Counted from the first letter of the stretch, positions 16,020 to 25,731 are shown. The stretch is DNA of 64,000 nucleotides from Virgibacillus siamensis (GCF_900162695.1 NZ_FUIH01000007.1:3038001-3102000), one strand, 5' to 3'. The notes: a model not told the origin generated them from the sequence alone. Made by a program: numbers and translations.

Positions 16020-16619
16020 TCACTTCAACCAGCCCTTCTCCTTGAAACGGGAAATTGCTTCAATTCGGTTGTCCACTTCAAGCTTTTCCAAAATCACCGA
16101 AACATAGTTGCGGACAGTCCCGGTTGTGATAAACAGTTTTTCCGCAATTTCCTTTGTATTCTTTCCTTCAGCAATTAATTGAAGAACCTGTTCTTCACGC
16201 CCAGTCAATGGATTTTCATTATCATAGGCCATATCAACAAGTTCCGGAGCATATATCCGCCGCCCATCCATAATTGTCCGAATTGAATTTGCCAGTTCAT
16301 CACTTGGACTGTCCTTAAGCAAATAACCGCTCACCCCGGCTTTTCTGGCCCGTGCAAAATACCCCGCACGTGCAAATGTTGTCAAAACAATAACTTTACA
16401 CGGATCATCTTTTAGTTCTTCCGCTGCTTCAAGTCCGGTTTTTAATGGCATTTCAATATCCATTATGCAAATATCCGGTTTGCGGCTTTTCACCAGACTT
16501 AACGCTTCTTCACCATTTTTGGCTGTTCCGACAACTTCCATATCCTCTTCCAAATCAAGCAGTGAACCAAGTGCACCAAGCAGCATTCGCTGGTCCTCTG
16601 CAATGATAATTCGTATCAC
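16020..16619 (-). CDS. desR: DesR-like NarL/LuxR-family response regulator
   Basis: A 199-residue regulator: receiver domain with E8-D9 and phosphoacceptor D54 in ICIMDIEMP, then a LuxR-type helix-turn-helix (about 135-195) with LTGREEQVLQLIAEGKNTKEIA, quoted from a longer run. The GTG start overlaps the kinase stop (GTGA). Length, D54 and gene order match DesR of Bacillus subtilis, which activates the fatty-acid desaturase gene des in the cold. Here des and desK lie directly upstream on the same strand, so the function can be assigned with good confidence. Confidence 0.92.
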   Translation of the reverse strand: MIRIIIAEDQRMLLGALGSLLDLEEDMEVVGTAKNGEEALSLVKSRKPDICIMDIEMPLKTGLEAAEELKDDPCKVIVLTTFARAGYFARARKAGVSGYLLKDSPSDELANSIRTIMDGRRIYAPELVDMAYDNENPLTGREEQVLQLIAEGKNTKEIAEKLFITTGTVRNYVSVILEKLEVDNRIEAISRFKEKGWLK

Positions 16620-17752
16620 AATGGCTCCTCCCGTTCTGTTTGCTGAATCGCATTTGGCACGCGAATTGTCAGTTGTGTGCCATCCTTGCCGGCAATCTCC
16701 AAACTTCCATTCATAAACTCCAGCCGCTCTTTCATTCCCAATAGTCCGTTTTCCCCTAATAAGCCTGTTTTTTCAGGGATGCCAATGCCGTTATCATTTA
16801 TTTGCATCACCAATTCATCAGGTGATTGTCTAATGATAACTTTACAGACGGATGCCTTGCTGTGCTTCACAACATTCGTTACTGCCTCTTTCAAACACAT
16901 ACTGATTACATTTTCCACCAACAGCGGCGTGTACTTCAATTCAGGTTTTCCCTCTAATTGAAACTCTATCTGTGCAGCATCCAATACCTGCTGAACGTGT
17001 ACCACTTCATCATTTAACCTGGCCCCCTTCATATCCGAGACCAGTTCACGGACTTCTTTCAGTGCCGTCCGCGCCGTTTGATGAACGTCATTGATTTCAT
17101 TTATCGCGCGATCAGGTTTTACGGTTATGAGCTTGCTGGCCAGGTCACTTTTCAGTCCAATAAGTGACAGCTTCTGTCCTAGCGTATCGTGCAGGTCACG
17201 TGCAATGCGCTGCCGCTCCTCAAGCACGACCATCCGGGACAACCGTTTATTAGCATCCTTCAGTTCGCTTTCAAGCTGCTCACGTTTGTTGCGGCTGTAA
17301 ATCGTAATCGGCAGCAGGATAACCCCGATAACACTTATAATAATGAATGGCAGCTGTGACATGAAAATGGTATTTTGTATAAAAAACCCAATACCGACCG
17401 CTGTCAATGTGGTTATCACATGAACGATATAAAGCGAGATAAATCCGGATTTTCGCTGCAGATTTCCAATGTAAAAAGCTAAAAAAAGGCCAAAATAAAC
17501 ATATCCGAGAAACAGTGTCATCACAACACTGATAGCCATTTCGACACTGACTGAAAAATAGGCTGTCCAGCCCTCCGAAAGAAAAGAAACCCGGTATGCA
17601 GTAAAAAACAGAATGATCATCACAATTCCGAAGATAATTTCGTACGTAGAAGATGAACGGAAAACAAAATAAAATGGCAGCACACAAAAAATAATCCATG
17701 CATAAATACTAAGTCCGGTGTTTTTTGGAATAATGTGATACCAGTTCTGCAT
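16616..17752 (-). CDS. desK: DesK-like membrane thermosensor histidine kinase
   Basis: A 378-residue kinase with about five membrane helices in residues 12-150, a linker coiled coil, the HisKA_3 phosphoacceptor EERQRIARDLHDTLGQKL with H188 (the same position as in B. subtilis DesK), and an ATPase domain with LKEAVTNVVKHSKA and NDNGIG / GLLGMKERL. It senses membrane order and switches DesR between phosphorylated and free states. The start is the ATG at 17752 after GGAAGGAG; the longer frame is not supported. It is 84 bp downstream of des with a hairpin in the gap. Confidence 0.93.
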   Translation of the reverse strand: MQNWYHIIPKNTGLSIYAWIIFCVLPFYFVFRSSSTYEIIFGIVMIILFFTAYRVSFLSEGWTAYFSVSVEMAISVVMTLFLGYVYFGLFLAFYIGNLQRKSGFISLYIVHVITTLTAVGIGFFIQNTIFMSQLPFIIISVIGVILLPITIYSRNKREQLESELKDANKRLSRMVVLEERQRIARDLHDTLGQKLSLIGLKSDLASKLITVKPDRAINEINDVHQTARTALKEVRELVSDMKGARLNDEVVHVQQVLDAAQIEFQLEGKPELKYTPLLVENVISMCLKEAVTNVVKHSKASVCKVIIRQSPDELVMQINDNGIGIPEKTGLLGENGLLGMKERLEFMNGSLEIAGKDGTQLTIRVPNAIQQTEREEPL

Positions 17753-17791
17753 ATTGGCGCTCCTTCCTATTTTTAAAGTATAACAAATGAA

Positions 17792-17822
17792 TGACCCTTC
17801 CATACAATTCAGAAAGGGTCAA
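17792..17822 (-). terminator. Hairpin between des and desK
   Basis: GACCCTT and AAGGGTC pair around a 13-base loop just after the des stop. The U-run is poor, so it may be a partial terminator or processing site that lowers desKR expression relative to des. Confidence 0.45.
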
Positions 17823-17835
17823 TTCCGGAAAATAT

Positions 17836-18888
17836 TTATTTTTCCTGTACAGTTGTTCTTCCGGGGCTAATCCGAATCCCCGATTTTCTTTTTCGCAAAA
17901 TATCTTTCATTTCTTTAAAACTGACAAACCTTTTGTTCGCCTCATCGTACAATCGGAAACGAATCGATTTCAGACTGGATGCCAATGTAATGGTTGTTGC
18001 CTTCTGCAGCGGCGGTGTTGATTCATGGGCTTCTTCCAGCTTATAGTTAGGTACTCTCGGACTTAAATGGTGGACATGATGAAAGCCGATGCTGCCCGTC
18101 ATCCACTGGATAACCTTTGGCAGTTTATAATAGGAACTGCCATCAACTGCAGCCTTGACGAAATCCCATTCGCTCTCATTTTCGAAATAGGAATCCTCAA
18201 ATTGATGCTGCACATAAAACAACCAAATACCGAGTGCACCCGATATAAACAGAATTGGCAGTTGAATAATCAGAAACGCCTGCCACCCGATGGCCCAAAT
18301 TAATGCCGCATAAATAATAACAACCGAGGCGTTAATCAAATACGTATTCCACCGTTCCTTTGGCCTGGCCCCTTTTCGATTGAAACGATTCGACAGTAAA
18401 AAAAGATAAAGCGGTCCCAGACCAAACATGATAATCGGATTTCGGTAAAGCCTGTATGCCAGTCTTCCCCGGAAGGATGCTTGAGCATATTCTTCCACTG
18501 TCATCACCCATACATCACCGGTTCCACGCTTGTCCAGATTACCGCTCGTTGCGTGATGAATAGCGTGACTCCGCTTCCACTTTTCAAAAGCAAACAGCGT
18601 AATTATTCCGGTTATCGTGCCAACAATCCTGTTGGCCCTCTTATTTTTGAAAAAAGACTGATGTGCACAATCATGGAAGATAATAAAAATACGAATCACA
18701 AACCCTGATGCCACGACAGCAAATAAAAATGTCAGCCATACCGAAACAGATAAACTTTGATATGCGAGATACCAAAGGAAAATGAATGGCAATAGGGTAT
18801 TCAATAGTTGTTTAATACTGGCTTTTGTATCTGGTGTCGCAAATGAAGCTACACTCTTCTTTAATTGCGCCTGTTTTTGCTTACTCAT
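17836..18888 (-). CDS. des: Membrane phospholipid fatty-acid desaturase
   Basis: A 350-residue di-iron desaturase with three histidine boxes: HDCAH at about 72-76, HAIHH at about 108-112 and HHVHH at about 273-277, and four to six membrane helices. This is the acyl-lipid desaturase family of B. subtilis Des, which introduces a double bond into existing phospholipid acyl chains to restore fluidity in the cold. The start at 18888 follows GGGGGAGGAAATT. It heads a des-desK-desR operon in the same order as in B. subtilis and has DesR-like inverted repeats upstream. Confidence 0.94.
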   Translation of the reverse strand: MSKQKQAQLKKSVASFATPDTKASIKQLLNTLLPFIFLWYLAYQSLSVSVWLTFLFAVVASGFVIRIFIIFHDCAHQSFFKNKRANRIVGTITGIITLFAFEKWKRSHAIHHATSGNLDKRGTGDVWVMTVEEYAQASFRGRLAYRLYRNPIIMFGLGPLYLFLLSNRFNRKGARPKERWNTYLINASVVIIYAALIWAIGWQAFLIIQLPILFISGALGIWLFYVQHQFEDSYFENESEWDFVKAAVDGSSYYKLPKVIQWMTGSIGFHHVHHLSPRVPNYKLEEAHESTPPLQKATTITLASSLKSIRFRLYDEANKRFVSFKEMKDILRKRKSGIRISPGRTTVQEK

Positions 18889-18945
18889 AATTTCCTCCCC
18901 CAAAATAGACACTTTCACTTATGCTAATCTAATTGTAGGGAAAAT

Positions 18946-18996
18946 TTATAAGTTGGATAAGACATAAATGTCAAAGAACGGGTATGACAAATGTCA
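18946..18996 (-). promoter_or_regulatory. des promoter with paired DesR-type inverted repeats
   Basis: On the minus strand TTGACA (18974-18969), 17 bases and TTATAA (18951-18946) form a promoter. Two near-palindromes lie on it: GACATAAATGTC (18961-18972), overlapping the -35, and TGACAAATGTCA (18985-18996), just upstream. Two adjacent GACA/TGTC repeats at this position fit activation by a DesR tetramer; the assignment to DesR is inferred from the operon. Confidence 0.6.
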
Positions 18997-19035
18997 TGTA
19001 TTTCAAATCCACGACACCAAATTCGCTGCCTCTAA

Positions 19036-20691
19036 TCATGACAATTTTTCCACGATTGCCCTTCCTGTCTGGCGCCCTGTAAACAGACATCCACCGAGAA
19101 ATGTGCCTTCAAGTGAGCGGTATCCATGCAGCCCGCCACCGCCAAATCCGGATACTTCACCGGCCGCATAAAGTCCCGGAATTCCTTCACCTTGTGCATT
19201 AAGCACATTGCCTGACAAGTTGGTCTGCAGTCCGCCAAGTGTTTTCCGGCTAAGGATATTCAAACGAACCGCAATCAATGGGCCATTTTTTCGATCGAGC
19301 AGTTTGTGCGGAGCAGCTACCCGAATTAATTTATCGCCGTAATAGTTTCGTGCCCCGCGAATCGCTGTCATTTGCAAGTCTTTTGTAAAAGCATTGGTAA
19401 CTTCCCTGTCGCGGGCTTCAACCAAACGTTTAACTTTTTCCATGTCCAGCAACTTTCGTCCCGCCAAACGGTTCATCCCAATTACAAGGTTGTGAATGTT
19501 GTCCGCAACAACAAAATCCTCCCCCTTTTCCATAAAGGCTTTGACAGGACCTGTTGCCCCCGGAAGCACACGGCTTAATAGTTTCGTAATGCTTTTCCCG
19601 GTCAGATCCGGATTTTGTTCAGACCCTGATAAAGCAAATTCCCGTTCAATAATTTTCCGCGTTAAAATAAACCACGAATAGCTGTATCCGGTCTTTTGAA
19701 TAGCTTCCAATGTACCGAGCGTATCAAAGCCGGGAAAGTTCGGTGCGGGGAATCGATTTCCTTCCGCGTCAAGCCATAGTGAGGATGGTCCTGGCAGAAT
19801 ACGGATTCCATGTTTCTTCCAAACCGGATTCCAATTATTGATTCCCTCCGTGTAATGCCACATCCTGTCACGGTTCACAACACGTCCGCCCGCTCTTTCC
19901 GTAATCATCAGCATCCGTCCGTCAACATGTTCCGGCACCCCGGAAATCATCTGTTCCGGCGGCGTACCAAGTCGTTCCGGCCAATTTTGACGAATCAATT
20001 CAAAATTGGCACCGATTCCGCCGCTGGCAACCACAACCGCCTCCGTGAAAAATTCGAATGTACCCACTATCACCCGTGAACTTGCTTCCCCGCGTCCGGA
20101 AGTATCCGTTTCAAGCACTGATCCGCTGACACCGGTAACTGCACCATTCGCCGTTATCAGATCATCCACCCGGTGACGCGGCAAGTATTCTATCATTCCG
20201 GTTTTTATATGATCCCGGACGCGTTGTTCAAATGGTGCAACAATACCCGGACCAGTGCCCCAGACAATATGAAAACGGGGAACGGAATTACCATGTCCCT
20301 GTGCATCATAGCCGCCTCGTTCAGCCCAGCCGACAACCGGAAAAAAACGGATGCCCAGATCACGAAGCCATGCCCGTTTTTCACCTGATGCAAAGTCAAC
20401 ATATGCTCGTGCCCATCTTTGTGCCCAATAATCCTCATTCTGCTCCCTATCAAAGCCTGCTGTTCCCAGCCAATCCTGCCATGCCAAATCTCTGGAATCT
20501 TTTATCCCCATTCGGCGTTGTTCAGGTGAATCTATTAAAAATAATCCCCCGAATGACCACCATGCCTGTCCGCCGAGTGATGCTTCCGATTCCTGATCAA
20601 GCAAGAGGACCTTTTTACCACTGCTCGCCAATTCATTTGCTGCAACCAACCCGGCAAGCCCAGCCCCTACGACAATCACATCTTGACCCAC
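19036..20691 (-). CDS. FAD-binding dehydrogenase (KsdD / fumarate-reductase flavoprotein-like)
   Basis: A 551-residue flavoprotein with an N-terminal Rossmann motif VVGAGLAGLVAANELA, an LLLDQE second strand, a FAD-binding middle region (VVVASGGIGANFELI) and a C-terminal AAGEVSGFGGGGLHGYRSLEGTFLGGCLFTGRQ segment, partly quoted, in which FAD is closed over by a second GxG loop. It resembles the stand-alone FAD-binding dehydrogenases annotated near 3-ketosteroid dehydrogenases; the real substrate is unknown. The GTG at 20691 is preferred because AGGAGG lies seven bases upstream; the ATG two codons earlier would touch the ribosome site. It is monocistronic. Confidence 0.85.
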   Translation of the reverse strand: MGQDVIVVGAGLAGLVAANELASSGKKVLLLDQESEASLGGQAWWSFGGLFLIDSPEQRRMGIKDSRDLAWQDWLGTAGFDREQNEDYWAQRWARAYVDFASGEKRAWLRDLGIRFFPVVGWAERGGYDAQGHGNSVPRFHIVWGTGPGIVAPFEQRVRDHIKTGMIEYLPRHRVDDLITANGAVTGVSGSVLETDTSGRGEASSRVIVGTFEFFTEAVVVASGGIGANFELIRQNWPERLGTPPEQMISGVPEHVDGRMLMITERAGGRVVNRDRMWHYTEGINNWNPVWKKHGIRILPGPSSLWLDAEGNRFPAPNFPGFDTLGTLEAIQKTGYSYSWFILTRKIIEREFALSGSEQNPDLTGKSITKLLSRVLPGATGPVKAFMEKGEDFVVADNIHNLVIGMNRLAGRKLLDMEKVKRLVEARDREVTNAFTKDLQMTAIRGARNYYGDKLIRVAAPHKLLDRKNGPLIAVRLNILSRKTLGGLQTNLSGNVLNAQGEGIPGLYAAGEVSGFGGGGLHGYRSLEGTFLGGCLFTGRQTGRAIVEKLS

Positions 20692-20765
20692 GTACATCCC
20701 TCCTTTGCATATAAATCTATTGGAATAGTCAAAACGCAAAATGACAATTTCGTTCGTAATTCTAA

Positions 20766-20791
20766 ATACCTATGTCGAATCTAGGTATAAT
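20766..20791 (+). promoter_or_regulatory. Inverted repeat over a -10-like box upstream of the metalloprotease
   Basis: ATACCTA (20766-20772) and TAGGTAT (20782-20788) form a 7-bp inverted repeat, and TATAAT (20786-20791) overlaps its right arm. No good -35 is seen. This is arranged like a repressor site on a promoter in the 250-bp divergent gap. Confidence 0.4.
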
Positions 20792-20941
20792 TTCACTATT
20801 TTTGTCATAATCCATTTAAAATATTTACAATATTCATTCAAGACTATATCATTAATATGTGCGAGATTAATAGAGTTTGCAAGTAAAGGGGGTACATAAA
20901 GAGAATTCCGAAAGTTATTAAAAAAAGACAGGAGGAGTTTT

Positions 20942-23332
20942 ATGGTATTGAAGAAAGGCTTACTCATTTCCACTGCAATGGTCCTTTCTTTAGGACTAGG
21001 AACAGTAAACGCGGAAACACTTGCATCAAAAGACCCAGGCACTCATTTATCATCTAAAGTTACTCCAGCACAAGGGTCGTCCATGGATCCAGGTGTTGCA
21101 AATGATGAAAAACTAATCGAAATGCTGAAAGAAAATGGCACGATTAAAGAAAATGCAACACGCAAGCAAGCAGAAAAGGCTTTGGACAAATACTTAAAAT
21201 CAAAAATTAAACATAGTAAATCAACAAAAGATGATCTTCCATCAATTATGAATGCAAAATTACCTGGTACACCAGACAAAGGAAGCAATGGTCTGACAAG
21301 TGGAAACGGTAACAAATTGGGACAAGCCAAGAAAAATAAGGTTACTTCCGTTGTTGAGGAAGAGTATAACGGTGACGTTCGTGAAGACAAAGTTCTCGTA
21401 CTTGCCATCGACTATCCGGATTATGAAAAAAGCTCAATCACTCCGGAAGAAACAGATATGTGGTATGAGAATTACACACATGATCATTTCCAGGATATGA
21501 TTTTTGGCGAAAATGGTTATGAAGGTCCACACGGTAAAAACCTGATTTCCATGAAGCAATATTATGAGCAGCAATCAGGAGGCAGCTATACGGTTGACGG
21601 TACGGTCGCAGGCTGGTATACAGCTGACCACCCGGCAGCATACTACGGTGGCAACATTCCTGCTCCGGATGGCAGTGATGCCCGTCCACGCGAACTTGTA
21701 TATGAAGCACTTTCGAAAGCCGGTGCAGATCCAAATGTTGATTTAAGTGAATATGATGTTTGGGATCGCGATGACTATGATGGTGACGGTGTTTACGCTG
21801 AGCCGGACGGTATCATAGACCATCTGATGGTAATTCATGCCGGTGTCGGTGAAGAAGCTGGCGGGGGATCCCTTGGCGGCGATGCAATCTGGTCACACCG
21901 CTGGAACCTTGGCGGACTGATTGCAGTACCTGGCGGCGAATCAGACAGTGATCGTTTTGACGGTCAGCTGGCAGCTTACGATTATACAATTGAACCTGAA
22001 GATGGTGCTGCTGGCGTTTTTGCCCACGAATTCGGCCATGACCTTGGATTGCCGGATGAATATGATACGCAATACAGTGGTGCCGGTGAACCGATTTCCT
22101 ACTGGTCACTGATGTCAAGCGGCAGCTGGGCAGGACTTGTTCCTGGTACAGAACCACCCGGCATGAGCGCGTATGCCAAAGAAATGCTGCAATCATTGCA
22201 TGGCGGCAATTGGTTAAGCGGAACGACAATCGATGCAAGTCAAGTAACAGGTGATGGTTTATCTGTACTGCTTGATGAAGCCGTGACAAAAGGCACTAAC
22301 AATGATGCAGTCCGAGTTAACTTGCCTGACAAGCTGAATGTGCTGAACACACCTGCTGAAGGCCAGTATGAATACTACGGCGGTAAAGGTGACGAAACAG
22401 ATCATAAAATGGTAACAACAGTAGACTTAAGTGATGCGACAAACGCTACACTCGATTTTGATGCATGGTACAACATTGAGAAAAATTGGGATTATGCGAT
22501 GGTTCAGGTTTCAACTGATGGCGGTGAAACATGGAATTCACTTTACACTGACCGAACCAGCTCAACCATTGATCCGAATGGATACCCTGCTATTAAAGAA
22601 AACCTGCCTGGCTACACTGGTTCCAGTGACGGCTGGATTCATGAATCAATTGATATCAGCGAATATGCCGGACAGGAAATTAAAATTCAATTCCGTTCCA
22701 TGACAGACTGGGCTTCATCACTGGACGGTTTCTTTGCTGACAATGTAACTGTAACTGCCGATGGAAGTGAAGTCTTCTTTGACGGTGCAGAAGGCGATCC
22801 GGCATTTAACCTGAATGGCTTTGAAAAGCATGATGGTAAATACTATACAGAACATTACTATTTACTTGAATGGAGAACACACAATGGTGTGGATGAAGGG
22901 CTTGCTCACATTGCCCGCGGCGACAGCGTGATGAGCTTTGATCCGGGTCTTGTTGTATGGTATGTGGATAAAGCATATGAAAACAACTGGACCGGTATTC
23001 ATCCAGGCGACGGTTTCCTTGGTGTAGTTGATGCCGATCAGCACACACTATACTGGAGCGACCATACCGTAGCTTCCACAAGCTATCAGATGCATGATGC
23101 AGCATTCAGTCTGGATAAAACAGAGAAAATGTTCCTTGATTATACAGACCTGCTTGGCGTTACATTGAAAGATAACTTTACCAAGCGTACCCCTGTCTTC
23201 CATGACAGTGCCGACTGGAGCAATGCACCAATCATTGATGCAGGGCGTAATGTTCCGGAATACGGTCTTAACTTCCGTGTTATCGGACAAAGTAAAGATA
23301 ACACGGTCAGTGATATCATGATTTACAGGTAA
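20942..23332 (+). CDS. inhA: Secreted immune inhibitor A metalloprotease (M6 family)
   Basis: A 796-residue secreted protease, full length for InhA. A signal peptide of about 24 residues (KKGLLIS...GTVNA) precedes a propeptide-like charged segment to about residue 130, the M6 catalytic domain with zinc motif HEFGHDLGLPDEYD starting at H362, and C-terminal regions with MAM/carbohydrate-binding-like beta domains. InhA of Bacillus cereus-group species degrades host antimicrobial peptides, but homologues are common in environmental bacilli, where they serve as general extracellular proteases. Start ATG follows AGGAGGAG. A terminator follows at once, then array 4. Confidence 0.93.
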   Translation: MVLKKGLLISTAMVLSLGLGTVNAETLASKDPGTHLSSKVTPAQGSSMDPGVANDEKLIEMLKENGTIKENATRKQAEKALDKYLKSKIKHSKSTKDDLPSIMNAKLPGTPDKGSNGLTSGNGNKLGQAKKNKVTSVVEEEYNGDVREDKVLVLAIDYPDYEKSSITPEETDMWYENYTHDHFQDMIFGENGYEGPHGKNLISMKQYYEQQSGGSYTVDGTVAGWYTADHPAAYYGGNIPAPDGSDARPRELVYEALSKAGADPNVDLSEYDVWDRDDYDGDGVYAEPDGIIDHLMVIHAGVGEEAGGGSLGGDAIWSHRWNLGGLIAVPGGESDSDRFDGQLAAYDYTIEPEDGAAGVFAHEFGHDLGLPDEYDTQYSGAGEPISYWSLMSSGSWAGLVPGTEPPGMSAYAKEMLQSLHGGNWLSGTTIDASQVTGDGLSVLLDEAVTKGTNNDAVRVNLPDKLNVLNTPAEGQYEYYGGKGDETDHKMVTTVDLSDATNATLDFDAWYNIEKNWDYAMVQVSTDGGETWNSLYTDRTSSTIDPNGYPAIKENLPGYTGSSDGWIHESIDISEYAGQEIKIQFRSMTDWASSLDGFFADNVTVTADGSEVFFDGAEGDPAFNLNGFEKHDGKYYTEHYYLLEWRTHNGVDEGLAHIARGDSVMSFDPGLVVWYVDKAYENNWTGIHPGDGFLGVVDADQHTLYWSDHTVASTSYQMHDAAFSLDKTEKMFLDYTDLLGVTLKDNFTKRTPVFHDSADWSNAPIIDAGRNVPEYGLNFRVIGQSKDNTVSDIMIYR

Positions 23333-23338
23333 TCTATG

Positions 23339-23374
23339 AAAACTGCCTTCAGCTATGCTGGGGGCAGTTTTTTT
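23339..23374 (+). terminator. Intrinsic terminator of the metalloprotease gene
   Basis: AAAACTGCC pairs with GGCAGTTTT and is followed by a U-run; it begins six bases after the stop codon. Confidence 0.85.
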
Positions 23375-23417
23375 GTACTTAAAAATTCGCCACTTCTATT
23401 TTGTTATAGAATCGGTT

Positions 23418-23522
23418 TTGGCTCAAGTTCTTACAGATTTGGCTCAAATATTCACCGTTTTGGCTCAAGTTGCCACAGATTCAGCTCAAATGTTCACCGT
23501 TTTGGCTCAAGTTGCCAACGAA
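23418..23522 (+). repeat. 21-bp periodic array 4 (TTGGCTCAA family)
   Basis: Five units start at 23418, 23439, 23460, 23481 and 23502, all exactly 21 apart. The core TTGGCTCAA (TCAGCTCAA in the fourth) is unrelated to the TTCRGCG core of other arrays. Two subtypes alternate after the core: GTT...ACAGAT in units 1, 3 (and 5 in part), and ATATTCACCGTT or ATGTTCACCGTT in units 2 and 4, so the true period is 42. It starts 44 bp after the protease terminator. Confidence 0.9.
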
Positions 23523-23686
23523 TCCGTCGAAGCAGTCACAATTACAAATTGGCTGAACAGCCATCTTACACCTTTCCTTCTCGTATTTGCATTGTTTTTG
23601 ACAGCATGTGTGCAGTGCTGTATGTTTATACACAATCCTGATTATTTTTATGGGAATATATGAAAAACAAAATGGAGGGTACAATA

Positions 23687-24919
23687 ATGAAGGCACTCTG
23701 GCACGGATATATAGAGTCTTCACTTATTTTAAAAATAACTGTGGCTTTAATACTTGGGATTGCAGTCGGGCTGCTGTTCGGCAAAGATGCCGCTGTATTG
23801 GCACCATTCGGGGATTTGCTGATCCGTCTTTTAAAATTCCTGATTGTTCCGCTCGTATTATTCACACTGATTGTCGGAGTGAACCAAACCAATTTAAGCA
23901 GTCTTGGAAGGATGGGCGGAAAGGTATTTATCTACTATGTCGCGACCTCTGCCCTGGCAATCATCACCGGAATTGCCGTATCAAGCATTTTTGATCCGGG
24001 AACCGGTATGACCCTGAATACGAACGAAGAATTCAAAACACCTGAAAATCCGGGCGTTACAAGCGTGCTGTTGAACATTGTCCCGGAAAATATTATAAAA
24101 GCATTCAGTGAACTTAATTTGCTCGGCATCATTTTTACTGCTATTGCATTTGGTATGGCCATATCTGCATTACGATCATCACAGGAATATAAACAGCTTG
24201 GCGAAAGTGTCTATAACGTTGTCAGCGGTTTAAATGAAGCGACAATGAATATTATGAAAGTCATCATTCATTACATTCCTGTCGGGGTATTTGCAATTGT
24301 AGCTGAGGTTGTCGGCAACCAAGGCGTGGATACATTGCTGTCGCTCGGGAATATGGTATTGGTTCTTTATGCTGCACTCATTGTCCAGATTGGATTTTAT
24401 ATTATTTTTATGCTATTGGCCAAAATAAACCTTAACGATTTCTTCCGTGAAGCACGGACACCAATGATCACCGCCTTTGTAACGCAAAGCAGTTCAGGTA
24501 CGCTGCCTATCACACTTCAGGCAGCCAAAAATATGAACTTGTCCAAAAGTCTGTATGGCTTCAGTCTTCCGCTTGGTGCGACCATCAATATGGACGGGGC
24601 TGCAATCCGTATCGCCGTATCAGCAGTGTTTGCGGCAAATATCATCGGTGACCCGCTCAGCTTTACGGACATCCTGCAAGTCGTCCTGATTGGAACATTG
24701 GCATCTGTAGGTACTGCAGGTGTGCCAGGCGCAGGTATTATTATGATTGCTACTGTTTTTGCCCAACTGGGACTGCCGATGGAAGCAGTCGGATTGCTGA
24801 CCGCTATCGACGTATTGGTTGGAATGGGGTGTACCGGCTTAAATGTAACCGGCGATCTTGTTGGAACGAGTATTATTAATAAATCCGAAAAGAAAAACAG
24901 CCAGGGAAATGAAGGATGA
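23687..24919 (+). CDS. gltP: Glutamate/aspartate:cation symporter (DAACS family, GltP-like)
   Basis: A 410-residue symporter of the dicarboxylate/amino acid:cation family: six N-terminal helices, then the transport core with the serine-rich reentrant loop TQSSSGTLPITLQ, the NMDGAA motif that binds substrate and sodium, and a second reentrant loop GTAGVPGAGIIM. Start ATG at 23687 follows GGAGGGTACAATA; the longer frame is not supported. It should import glutamate, aspartate or C4-dicarboxylates with sodium or protons. Single gene with its own terminator. Confidence 0.92.
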   Translation: MKALWHGYIESSLILKITVALILGIAVGLLFGKDAAVLAPFGDLLIRLLKFLIVPLVLFTLIVGVNQTNLSSLGRMGGKVFIYYVATSALAIITGIAVSSIFDPGTGMTLNTNEEFKTPENPGVTSVLLNIVPENIIKAFSELNLLGIIFTAIAFGMAISALRSSQEYKQLGESVYNVVSGLNEATMNIMKVIIHYIPVGVFAIVAEVVGNQGVDTLLSLGNMVLVLYAALIVQIGFYIIFMLLAKINLNDFFREARTPMITAFVTQSSSGTLPITLQAAKNMNLSKSLYGFSLPLGATINMDGAAIRIAVSAVFAANIIGDPLSFTDILQVVLIGTLASVGTAGVPGAGIIMIATVFAQLGLPMEAVGLLTAIDVLVGMGCTGLNVTGDLVGTSIINKSEKKNSQGNEG

Positions 24920-24936
24920 TTTCCGCTGGCTTTTTT
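24897..24936 (+). terminator. Intrinsic terminator of gltP
   Basis: AGCCAGGGAAAT pairs with ATTTCCGCTGGCT (one bulge), followed by TTTTTT; the stop codon lies inside the stem region. Confidence 0.8.
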
Positions 24937-24972
24937 GGCTCACAACGTTCCAGCAACTTACATGTAATAGAT

Positions 24973-25731
24973 TTACTCTCCCTTATTTTCGCTTTCCGCC
25001 TTCTTCCGCTCATCCATATAGAGAGTAAGCGGCTGTTCAGATCCGGTCATCAATTTATACACATATGATGACGTCAGGTTGTAGCTCTTCTCAATCCGTT
25101 CTGCAATATAGTTGGTCCGCTCAAACAAAATAGACCGGAAGTTGCTGACCTGTCTGAGTGTTTTTTCCATCAATGCCTCCTGGTTTTCCAGCCGATCCAT
25201 CACTTGACTCTGATGATCATCCTGTTTCGCGAACGTTTCTGTCATTTGTTTATGAAGACCCGCCAGTTCACCCATTTCTTCTGCCAGCTTTTGATTGGAC
25301 GAACCATAATGATTCAGCTTATTCACGATCTCCTGGTTGGATTGACGCAAACTTTCGATACGGTCTGCAATTTCTTGTTTAAACATGTTTTCATCTTCCA
25401 TCAAACGCTGTATCTCTGCATTATTCCGGTCTAACACGGTTAACCACTCCATTGCTTGACTTTCGAATTTCTCATGCTGAAAACTTTTCTCCACCAAAGA
25501 CTGCAACTGACTGTTAATTTCCTTCCACTGTGCAGCCTGTGAATTTTTCTGTTGTTCATACATGGATTCAAGACTTCGAAACGAATTAAACAGCTTGCTG
25601 TTCACCTGTTTCTGTTCCTTTACCAGTTCAGCAAAATAATCCAGTTTAAAATAGCTTTGATTGGGCTCTTCAATCGTTTGTTTATTTCTGAAAACGTTCG
25701 GATGCTCCGCTTTATTCAAAAATAGTCCCAT
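24973..25731 (-). CDS. Coiled-coil protein of unknown function
   Basis: A 252-residue soluble protein that is mostly long helices: heptad-like sequence from about residue 35 to 210 (for example QVMDRLENQEALMEKTLRQV), with no membrane segment or signal peptide. The C-terminus is different, with NFRSILFERTNYIAERIEKSY and a short conserved-looking end PLTLYMDERKK. I do not recognise a named family. The ribosome site AAGGGG is 13 bases before the ATG, farther than usual. It is 110 bp downstream of spoVR on the same strand, beyond the spoVR terminator, so it probably has its own promoter. Confidence 0.75.
   Translation of the reverse strand: MGLFLNKAEHPNVFRNKQTIEEPNQSYFKLDYFAELVKEQKQVNSKLFNSFRSLESMYEQQKNSQAAQWKEINSQLQSLVEKSFQHEKFESQAMEWLTVLDRNNAEIQRLMEDENMFKQEIADRIESLRQSNQEIVNKLNHYGSSNQKLAEEMGELAGLHKQMTETFAKQDDHQSQVMDRLENQEALMEKTLRQVSNFRSILFERTNYIAERIEKSYNLTSSYVYKLMTGSEQPLTLYMDERKKAESENKGE

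Noticed and set aside
23336..23663. Two overlapping plus-strand frames through array 4
   Set aside because: Same reason: low-complexity translation of 21-bp units, no ribosome site, starting inside or beside the protease terminator.
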